A DNA stretch of 64,000 nucleotides from Pholis gunnellus (Eukaryota; Chordata; Actinopteri; Perciformes; Pholidae). The position numbers were made by a program, and so were the translations under genes. Shown here piece by piece: positions 40,701-52,200 of the stretch. A model generated the notes under the pieces. That model had not been told where the DNA came from. It did no database searches and worked only from the letters and a program-made list of their open reading frames with translations. The stretch spans positions 8,919,915 to 8,983,914 of the forward strand of contig OU342817.1 in assembly GCA_910591455.2 (NCBI GenBank). Direction: 5' to 3'. Within the stretch, counting starts at the first letter, position 1, and each line of letters opens with the position of its first letter.

Positions 40701-43700
40701 CCCTTTAATTACAATAGGTGTCCTTTTTGACTAATTGTCTGTTTACACTCAGAGGTTCTTCTGCTTGTATTAATGCATTTTCCATCACACTGCATCCTAA
40801 AGCTCACTGTTCAATACACATCATCTGTTAGTACCTGTTAATGAGCAGCAAAAATGTTTTTCTGACCCTTTTCTTTGTCCTGAAGAGTATTTGTCTTCTT
40901 TGCAGGGTTTGCCCGGCCCTCCTGGTGAGAAGGGAGAGAATGGAGACGTTGGAGCAATGGTGAGTGCAGCTCTGTCAGTGACTTTTCTCTGTTGCAGCGA
41001 TTCGCATTGTATTCACGTACGACCTGGAGAGGAGGGGCAATTGTGTTGATTGCTCTGAAGTTTTAGCTCGTGGCTGAGTTTAGCGACTCCTCGAGCCACT
41101 TGGCAAGTTTTTTGAAGTCTGTGGAAGATGTACTGACACAAACATTTCTACTGGTGAAAACTTTGCATGCTTTGTTTCCATGCAGTATGTTTTTGTTCTC
41201 TACCAGTTTTGTAGATTTGGTTTGGGGGATGCATGTTTCCCAAATGTTTAGTTGTATTCTGTTCTGCTTTCTTAATTCCCTGTAAACTTAGATGTATTTA
41301 GTTTTTGTATATTTGTACATTTCTTGCACACAAGTAATTTGTGAATAATTTTGATTCAGGTTTTGATACCCAATTGAAAAAAAAACACTTGTACTGTAGC
41401 ACCAAGTGATTCTTTTGAATTGCTTTTTTTATGTTTTGTAATGTTGAGCATATGTTAGGCTTGCCTTGTGCATTATAAAGAAAACAATTATTGTCAATAC
41501 TACTATAGTGTACATAACTTCTATCTGTGCTGACAGGGTCCACATGGTCCTCCTGGCCCCAGAGGTCCTCAGGGTTCAAGCGGAGCCAATGTAAGTTTGT
41601 TTGTTTTTCATTTATTTATTTTTTATTTTTAAAGGCATCAGTTATACTCAGAATAATAGAAACAAAGTTTGTTAAAAAAGCACACACTTCTGTTTTATGA
41701 ATCTTGCTTTCTTTGGATAATCGCTAAGTATCCTCATTATGATTTATCCACAGGGTGCTCAAGGCCCTCTTGGTGGCATTGGTCCAATGGGAGGTGTTGG
41801 TGAGAAGGTAAGAGCAGCTGATTGTGGAAGTACTTGTTAAGTACATTCCTTGTATTTCCTGTGTTTTGTTTTGTCTTTGTGCTCCTGAAGGAAGCAGCCA
41901 TTTTACTACCATGCACAGTTTGTGTGTTTGACATTAAAGTAGAAGATACAAACAAAAAGTTGTCCACCTGATAACACTATCTGGTGTGATAATCCACATG
42001 TTTACTGTCATGTAATAGGGAGAAACCGGTGAAGCTGGCAACCCAGGACCACATGGAGAGCCTGGTATCGGAGTAAGTACAGTATCATGCTAAAATACTC
42101 ATGATATCAGATATGAAGTCAGAATACGCTCAGAGTTATTTTGTGTGACACAATAGCTTGGAGTTTTTCAGAATAACAGTGGTGTTTCATGTCACCATAA
42201 TTAGTGCTAGATGACAGGAAGCCCACTTTCTCATAATGAATTTAACATTAATTTGGAAGGGCATCTCGTGCCACATAATAAGCACAATATCAATTTCATA
42301 ATGCAGCGTACTGTTTTTGCCTGCAAAAGTGCCTCTGCTTTTTACTTTCCAGTTGTATAAATCATGATAAGGTATTCAGAGCAGTGCCATTGATCCAGGC
42401 TAAGCACTGATTGTGTAGACCAGAGAGGCCTCACCTTAGTTATAGGTATGCGCCAATCACAATCCCTGAGTCTTAGTCCATCAGGTGGTATTGATGTATC
42501 TGCCTGCTGCCACGCATTTGTTTACGGTGACAGATAGAGCTAGTGTTGCATTTCACATCGAGGTCAATTTTAAAGCTGCCATGCTGGCATCGACTTGAGA
42601 AGCTCTCTGCTCTAATGGGCCAACTAACGATTGTGGGTTTGTAATTATGCTCCAATTGCGGCTCTTAGTCAGAGCCAACACTTTAAAGACACTGTTGCTG
42701 CTATTACTAAAGCAAAACATAAGATGATACGACTATTTAGTGTTGACTTAGTCAAACTTAGTGTTTGTGGACTATTTGATTTCTTTTTTTTTCAGCAAGA
42801 ACAATACTTTGAGTTTTTTTGTTTTAATGCCAGATGGAGAGACAGATTTGACAACATATATGTCTCGTGCCTTATTTAGCATGCTATTGTCTAAGAAGTC
42901 TAAGAAGTGTGAATGGCCCTTATGTGTTCTTCATGGTGACAAGCTTGTGATGCATTTTCCCTCAGGGACCCAGAGGAGAAAATGGTGAGAAGGGAGAAAC
43001 TGGCCCACCTGGAGCTGCTGGACCCGCCGGTGCCCGCGGACCCTCTGGAGATGACGGTCCCAAGGGCAACCCTGTATGTCACACACACACAGCCATGACT
43101 GATGCATTATTAAAGCTGTCAGCTGCAGAATCAGTGTCATATTAGTCAGTCGGGCTGTCCGCTGTCAGACAAGTTGTTGAGGCAGTGTCAAATATCCGAG
43201 TCAAGCTCAGTCTTCTCTGTGTCTCGATCTGTCTGCAGGGTCCTGTCGGCTTCCCAGGAGACCCTGGTCCCCCTGGAGAGGCTGGTGCTGCTGTAAGTGC
43301 TACATTTATTACTCAGTCAATCTTGTATTTATTATTATTATGTATATTTAGTGAGTAGCAATACATAACTTTATTACCCATAAGTTCTTGTTTTTCTCTT
43401 TTTAACATGACATTCTTGATTTTTCCCATTTTGTGAAGGAGGTTTTTGTTATTGTTTGTATGTCAATTTATTGAATGTGCCATTAATGTAGAGCCAGCTG
43501 TGATGTGAAATAGCATTCAGTACATACAGTGACTACAGTACAAGAGCTGACTAATGTTGTCATTTGTGCATTTTGCTTTAGGGTCTTGACGGTTTATCAG
43601 GTGACAAAGGAGACGATGGAGATGCTGGGCAACCTGTAAGTCTTACCTCATCTGAAAAGTATCCAGCCAGTCACATTCAAACACTAAAATTAATTTCCCA

Positions 43701-46191
43701 TATACACAATCATGTGCAAGAATACAGCGAGATAACTTTTTTTAATTTGTGAAGTAACCTGAGAATGTAGAGGAGCTTTAGTTGGCAGCATTTTGAGTAT
43801 CAAGTAATTTAATTTGGGGTTTTGTTAAACATTAAACATCTGAGAATTTGTACATTAAGGGAAATTATGCAAATAAAACTAGCAGCACCATTTGATATCA
43901 TGTTGCAGTTTATTGCACATTTTAATTTCAGTTGTGTTGGAATTCACTTGATCATGCTAACAGTGAAGCATTATGTAGCAACAATATGGTGAAACGTGTG
44001 TGAAAAAGACCAAAAAACGATATTTTCAATTCTATAAAAATCAGTTTTTGTAAAATTGTAGATATTTCATAATAAAACAAAATTCTTCAATCTTTGTGAA
44101 GTGTATTTAAATGTTCTATCTTCTCTACTTTAGGGCCCTGCAGGTCCGTCTGGTGAGGCTGGAGTACCAGGACCTCCAGGCAAAAGGGTGAGTACATTTC
44201 CAAAATGATGCATGAGACGAAACTTCTGCTACACTCTTGAGATGTTCTCTATTTTTAAATTCGCAATGCTCTTACCCACTATTGTATGTTTGGATTTTAA
44301 GTTTTAGTTTAATAGGAAATTGTGCCCTTTAGTTAAGCTTCTGAGAATGTCTGGAAACGCCAGTATTTGCAGACAGAGATGATACTGTCAGAGAGTATTG
44401 ATGTATCGTGAGTTTGACTCGCAGTAATGTGAAAGCAAAGCAGTAAGACGTCTGCTGTTGCTAACGTCAGGAAATTAACTTGCCACTTTAATTTCTGGCA
44501 CTCGATGCCCTTTCTGTCACATCAGACTTGGGCTGACATTATTTCATTTCTCTAGCATGGCATTTTTTACAATGCAATCCAATTACTGTAATAATGTTTT
44601 GCAATTAACAATAACACATGCCATTAATGTAGGGTATGAAAGGCTGGCACAATATGGCATGAGAGAATATAAACTTTGATATTTAAAGTAAATTAATTTA
44701 GTTTGTTGTACTTTAGCAGAGATGATGTTCAGTAAACGTGTCCTCCAGAGCATCCGTAACAACCAGCTGCAATGTCATTGTACAGTACACGGTACAAATA
44801 CAATACAGGTCCTGCGCATCATGGTCATTGTTTTCAGCTTGGATCATAAATAAACATTGATAGAAAATAACTAAATATATTGTGTCAAGCACTGTGCATA
44901 TTTAAGGTTCTTTACTTAGCATTTTCATTTTTATTTAATTAAATGTTTTGCTTCTTTCTACGGCACATTTCAGAAGGGAGTATACATTTATTTGACAGCT
45001 TTAGTAAGTTGTTACTTGTTTGGATTAAGATGTTACATTAAAAACACGCTATAAGCTGATATAACACACTACTCTGTTTGCTAAAAATTAAACCAGGGAT
45101 TCCCAACTTTATTGGTCTGTGGCCTCCTAAAAAAACACAATTTCAACAATTGTTAGCTGTCACATCGCAGAAATATTTCCCTCCTAAACCTTTCAGATGG
45201 TTTCGCTGAAATAACAGTTTGAGGTCCAAAGTGGTACAATTATTCAATATTTCACATAAAGCAAAGATTAAAGATAATTGTCTTGGGACTATTGTTTCCT
45301 CTGTAATAATTGCACAACCTCTCAGAGTACTGGATGGGGCCCACTGTCAACAACCACTGGACTAAACTAAATATTGTACATATGATACATAAAACTAGCT
45401 CCATTTTGAACTATAACAGTAACATTCTACTTATGTAATGATGAAACTGTATTAACAATCTAATTATGCAATATTACAATAACACATAGGGGTCATTTTG
45501 CTGGAGAAGAAGTACTTTTACCTTTAAGTACATTGTGCTGATAATACTGTACTTTAGCTGAAGTGGGATTTTACTTGTAATGGTGCATTTTAACCATGCA
45601 GCATTGATGCTTTTACTTAAGTCAAGGATCTGAGTACTTCTTCAACCCCAGTGAACAAGACGATAGGTTTTGAATTGATCAACATTGTAATTGTCTTGAC
45701 TTTGGAGATTTGAAAATATTGCCTCTGTTGTGGCTGAAACACATTGATTTCTCAAGCTTGTCATGACCAACGCTTGTGGTAAGATACTGTACAGTACTGC
45801 AGAGAAGATGATCAGCGGGTAGATAAAGTACAGTGACATTATCATAAAATGTCCAAAAAATAAACATGCCACATTAGTTTGCCTGTTTTCATGCAATTCT
45901 GTGGCTGAAATTAAAATGCAGGCTTGGACTGTTCCGTGGTACATTTTAAAAACGTTGCTAAGGTAAGCACATTTTAGACCCCCAATTTGTATTCCAAGGG
46001 ATACTATCCAGGTGACAGAGGGTACAGAACATATTAATGGACTTTGCGATATGATTTTTCATCCTTCACCAAGGTAATTCGGGTTTAGTCTCTTTCCCAA
46101 TATCTCGTCGAAATTGACTCAGGTGTGGTGCTCATTGATGCATGTGTGCTGCTTGACTACATTAGCACACGTGCACGCACGGGCATGCACG

Positions 46192-46254
<63 letters not shown>

Positions 46255-49200
46255 GCACTTTCACTAATGCACATACACAGTTGCCAGGGCTCATAACCTA
46301 CATTGAAGACCAGTGGCTTTTGTTGGGTCTATTTGATCGTGGTTTCTAATGGCAAATGACAGTCCACTTACAAGGTTTTGACCGCAGGCTGTTTGGTGAA
46401 AATACTGATGTGCTTTTAGCCCAGTATGTTTGGAATGTAGGGCAATTTGCTCGCACTGATGTTGCCTGCTCCTGCATAACCCTCTCTCTTTGTAAAGATT
46501 CAAGGTCAGGGCACGCATCAGCCGAACAATTAGTATGCACACGAAACAACTGCTTGTCAGCAAATATTGGAAAATGTCCCTTTTAGAGAATAATTATCTG
46601 TTTTTTTTAATTCAATGATATAGTTGGATATTTGTTTTCATGTTTTTAATAATGTACAAACTGTAATTGCAAACTATACTTGTATGGTTGTTTCCTCAGG
46701 GTCCGGTTGGATCAGCAGGTCAGGAGGGCAGACAAGGAGAAAAGGGATCAAAGGTAAGTTGTCAACAGTCTGGACTTTTACAAATTACAATCAACTGTTG
46801 AAGTTGTACATGTAGGGATCAGTATTTTGATTTCAACATTCTTTACATCCATGTCAACCAGCTTGCAGTGTATTGTGTGCATGCGTGTCCTTGTAGACGA
46901 GATCAGCGAAACGGGTCCATTCATTAAAAAAAGATTTTGCATCCATAGTGCTACGAGAGGTCTAAAGCTCCTCAGGGAACCTTTAGGTTGCCTTTCTTTC
47001 CTCCCATGAAATGCCTGAAAGGATAGATGTCCAACAGATGAGTATAAAGGCCATAGTAACATCGATTTAAAACCTTTCCAATAATATCCTGTTTAGGTGT
47101 ACATTTGTGTTCACAGCAGATCCTGTATAGCTGTAAAAATGTAAGAATTGTTTTCACCAAAGAAGCAGCGGGTTTTCTTGAGACTATTAGCAGATCTGAT
47201 TGCTTTGTTGAAATCCATAACATTGCCTTTGCTCTGTTGAAGAGCATCAAATAACAAATGTCTTTGTATGCCTTAAAGAAATTGTGTCTGTAAATCAGTT
47301 GGTTCAAAGAAAAGCACCGACAGAAAAGCTGATAACTATCAGACGTAGCCTTGCTTGTTCTTTTTGTTCTTTGTCGTCCTCCATCCCTCACACAGACACA
47401 CACATATACAAAGTGCACTTTCTGTCCACATCGAGTTAAAGGATTAGAGTTGATTTGATGGAGACAAGACATAGCCTGAGCGGTGATCCTCGACTTTAAA
47501 TCCAGGCCTAATTGGTTGTCAGAGCAATTTAATCCCTTCTTCCTCTTCCCCTAGTCAATATGACATCTCTGGAACTTCAATACATAACAACTTGCTTTTC
47601 CTGCTCAGAAACAACAGATGAGATCTGGTAACATTTGATCTGTTGGGATGTTTCAAATCCTCGAATCCTTCCAATCTGCGTTTTTCTTTTTTTGTGTGTG
47701 GAAGGAAAACGTTGCAAGATATTGAACAATCTGGCTTCTGTTTGCAGGATTGCTTTAATTATCAAGTTGGATAAAGTTCTTGTTGTCATCAGTGAAGAAG
47801 ATACTGTATGAAGTACTAGTTTCACTGTGGAGCAACGTTTTTAAGAGAGAGTCCTGCTTTTGTTTGCATCTCCTGCACAAGGACGTACTGGTTTTTGTTT
47901 TTTTTAAATGCATTCAACATGTTTGTTACTGACAACTGTAACCAAAGAATACCTTTAAGTGCCCAGACCAACTGTTATTTTGTGCTGATGTTTTACAGGG
48001 AGAAGCTGGTGCTGAGGGTACTGTTGGTAAAACTGGACCTGTGGGACCTCAGGGACCTGCTGGAAAGTCTGGTCCTGAGGGACTGCGTGGAATTCCTGGT
48101 CCTGTTGTGAGTACATTTTGCCAAAGAGCGGCAACTTTTTTGTGCCACAGGTTTCACATTTGAATGACACATGGAATCTATTGAATTCATCTGTATGGAG
48201 AAAATTACATGGTTGACAATGAATGTTAGTATCATGGATACTTTTTGAACATGTATTGCTTCTTACAGTTTAGTATCTTTTAAATCTAGTAATTAGATTA
48301 TTTTCATGTTATTAGCCAAATACTGTAATTCATTTCTCTTTATTTTCAGGGTGAGCAAGGACTGCCTGGTGCTTCTGGTCAAGACGGCCCTCCTGGACCT
48401 TTAGTAAGACATGTTCTCCCACCTGCTCACTCCTTGTTAAAAATGTCTCATGTTGCTGTTTAGCCATTAAAGGACATTGGTCTTCTGTGGAAAAAATAAA
48501 TGTAATGGTAATACCAGATTTTGGTGTCATAACATTACAGAAAAATTATCTATTTCGATAGTTGAATAATTTAGCTGAGTCAGCTGAATGACTCTTTGAC
48601 TGTAGGCTAGACAAAACATCACATTTGATGTTATACAGTTGATTTGAACTATTATCCGCCATTTTATGAACAAAATGAAATTGAGTAATTGTAGAAATAA
48701 TCTTTGGTTGCTCTCTTAAAGTATTGCAATACCTCTGCAGGAGGAATGTAGAAGAGTCACTCACCACCAATGCAGAGATCGGTGATGGCTGTCTCTGTAA
48801 AATGTTGTGTATTCGTTTCACTGCTAGTTATGCTTCACAAACTGACTCTTTCTCTCCACAGGGCCCCGCTGGACTTCCTGGTATGAAAGGTGACTCTGGA
48901 TGGAAGGGAGAGAAGGTAAGATATTATTGCGATGCTAATCTCAAATTGCTTTATTGTGTATTTTCTCATATCTGCTTATGCACCTTATCTGCAGCTTCCA
49001 AAGTAAGCAAACGGCCGGGCCTATTGCCTCTATCTCTTTGTTGAGTCCATCCCTGTAAGGATAAAGAAAGCTTCTGCTTTGTGCTTTCACACAGTGATTT
49101 AATGCAGTGAATGAATATGTATAAGTCCAATAATATTATCGCTGTAATGGTCATTGGGTAAAATGCCAGCATGCCGTAGTCAGACCATAACTCTGCCAAG

Positions 49201-52200
49201 CAGCAGGTGCCGAGACAGACCAGCATTGTTAAAGATGACGACCACCATAAACACACTAATTATTTATAGGCAGAAATAAGAGTAGAACTGTGGTCATCTG
49301 GCCAGACATTGTGCTTGAACTTTAAGGTAAAATATGCATTTTGGTTTTGCTTTGAAAAACTGCTTTCATTTTCTGCAGATGATTAATGAACAGAAATTCA
49401 ACTTTAACATTTAGCTATGATATACGAACAAGTAGGTGAAAGACTGTAAAAAGAGAAAATACAACAGGGAACAAAAACATGCAATGTCTATAGGTCTGTA
49501 AACATGAATACAGTAGGTGGAGAGGGCAAATATACTGGAATAAATATTGAAGGGCTAATGTAACAGGTTGCTTCATATACATATATGTAATTAGTACAAA
49601 TATTGTTTTGTTCTCAAAATGTATTTCTATGCTTTTGTCTCCCTTTTTCGTCTTTATTTACGTCTCTGCCTGCTCCAGGGTCATCCGGGTCTTATCGGTC
49701 TAATTGGACCCCCTGGTGAGTCTGGAGAGAAGGGAGACCGAGGATTGCCTGGACCTCAGGGTACTGCCGGTGGCAAGGGTGATTCTGTAAGTGTCAGGCA
49801 GAGTATGCTTTATTAAAATATACTCATCGTCTCCACTATAATGTGAATATAATAAAGTCATAGCGCTGCATAAATGTATTCTTAAAAGTGTGACTTTCTG
49901 AGACTAAGAGGTCATATTCCCACAATACCACTATATAGTAAAAGGGAATAAAGAACAAAAACAAATATTGCATTTTAATTATTTTATGACACATTTTGTG
50001 ATCGCATGAAAATATTGTTTTACACATTTTTGGTGTCAAAATGAATGATTCCGAGATAATTTAAACAGAAACGAAGTTCTTAATACATGTGTGAAGAGTT
50101 TTGTCCTATGTAACGCACAACAATAGAGCCCATTTTGCATTGAATGTTTTCTTATTTTATTTGTAATTTTGTATGCATTTGTCATATTGTGTATTGCATT
50201 TATGTTAATATATTATATCTCTAACTGCAAGACATTTTGGACAAATACATTCATCAAGTATCGTATCTTAAACGAGACATTTGTATATTGTATTTAGACT
50301 AATGTGATCTATTATGTGTTATAGGGTGCTGGTGGTTCCCATGGTCCTCTCGGCCCTCCTGGTCCCCCTGGTATTTCTGTAAGTTCCATTTTTTTATTAA
50401 TCAAAACTTTTTTCAAACTTGTTTTCATCGTGGCTGTTGTTCATCTCTTAATATTTTGTTTTAAACAGGGCTCTCAAGGACAGAAAGGTTCAAAGGGATC
50501 ATATGTAAGTTATGTTTTCATTCTTTTCAATGTTTTAAGCCTCACATTACCTGTCATGTGTTTTTAATTATGACCATGTTACTTTGTCTTCTGTCAGGGA
50601 TCAGCAGGTCAGAAGGGAGACAATGGACTGATTGGACCACCTGGCCCACCTGTAAGTTACCCGTTTATTGTCTTTAGATAGCTTCAACCAAGCATTATTG
50701 TTATCCACATTATACTCCAAAAATGCTCTGCATTAACTATGCATTAACTATAGCATTATGATTAAATCACTAGAGTAGAAACAATTAGTTGCATCAATGG
50801 CCTTGGGGAAATTTGAAGGCATTTCTTTCACTATTTTTAACTAAACAATGAATCATGAAAATAACTGATTCAACAGCCGATGTTTAAGTTGACAAAGGCT
50901 GTACATGCTATGGAGACCAACCCCTGACAAATATGTATATCAATAGTAATTATGTGCTTGACCTTAATTAACCTCCGCGTTTCAGGGTCCACCTGGTGAC
51001 ATCATCCAGCCGCTGCCCATCCAGCAGGCTTCCAGAAAGACCAGGCGGCAGGCTGAGATGCAGGGAGACGAGGCATTAACAGACTACGGCGTAGATGGCG
51101 TCGGTATGGAGGGAATGGAGGATGTCTTCGGATCCCTCAACAACCTCAAACAGGACATTGAGCGCATGAAGTTCCCCATCGGCACCCAAGACAATCCTGC
51201 CAGGACCTGCAACGACCTGCGCCTCAGCCAGCCGGACTATCCAGATGGTAGGACAGAGACAGAATGCATCAACAGTAGAACTTGGTCTATAGTTGTAGTG
51301 GCCAAGTGTCACAACATGTACTCTACTTCAACAGTTTGAGTTTCATTTAGTCACTTGAAACTCTTTAAGCGTCCTCTTACTGCCAAAATCCTGACGAGCG
51401 GGAGAGAAGTCGATGAAAAGCGTTGTAATACTCATCTTTGTCACTTTTATAAGCGGCTGCAAGTGATTTTTAAAGTTCTTTTGTGTCCTGGGTGTCACCT
51501 CTCCGGGTACTTAATTCTAGAGGTTGTTGGGGATGTATGAAAGGAAGACGACAGGCACTGCTCAGGGTTGAGAAATCCTTTGGATTAAAAAAAAAAGGAA
51601 TTTGCTTCATTTGTAATTAATATTCTCTTTAAATACATATCACAAAAAATATGAAAAAAAATGTATTGTAAAGTTTTATGTCACTATTAGGGGAACTAAA
51701 TGTGATTTTAAGTACTAATGCTGTACTATTACAGGTTTTTACAGTGTTTTAAATGTTTTGTTACAGCAAAGCTTTTCATTATGTTATTTGCTGGATTGAA
51801 GCAGAAATTCGCATCCCCTTTATTTCTGTGTGGTTAACCACATTTTTTAAATATTTTTAAAGATTCCCTTCACAATATTCTTGAGTCGCAATTTGTTTTT
51901 GTATTATTATATGATAGAATTTGGTGAACTCTGTTATTTATTGAAGCAACTGATACAGCAACACAACCAATATTGAACATTTATAGTAAAGTATAGTTTT
52001 AGTCATTTTTGACTGAATAACGACCTGAATGATGAATGCATTTTACATACATATTTGCTGATCGATTCATTTTGATCAAATGATTGATTCATTGCAGCTG
52101 TAAACCAAAGCTATTACTTTGGAAATAATAAACAACAGTTTTTAACCGCCTTGTGGACATGTTCACAAAACCTGACATACATAAAACATTATGTATTTTC

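Larger units (their letters stand above)
37841..40905 (+). other. col11a1 intron, 3.1 kb
   Basis: It holds a CA repeat at 37859-37891 and a possible degenerate transposable-element fragment at about 39040-39310. A block at about 39640-40200 is rich in TAAT-type homeodomain core motifs and could be regulatory (inference only). Confidence 0.5.
44188..46699 (+). other. col11a1 intron, 2.5 kb, repeat-rich
   Basis: It holds a dispersed repeat split by another repeat (44975-45655) and a long CG/CA microsatellite (46190-46252). No gene was recognised. Confidence 0.65.

Noticed and set aside
46972..47472. 166-codon minus-strand open frame
   Set aside because: No recognisable domain, and it includes repeat-derived Val/Cys. 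It has no start context or splice sites, so it is consistent with chance.
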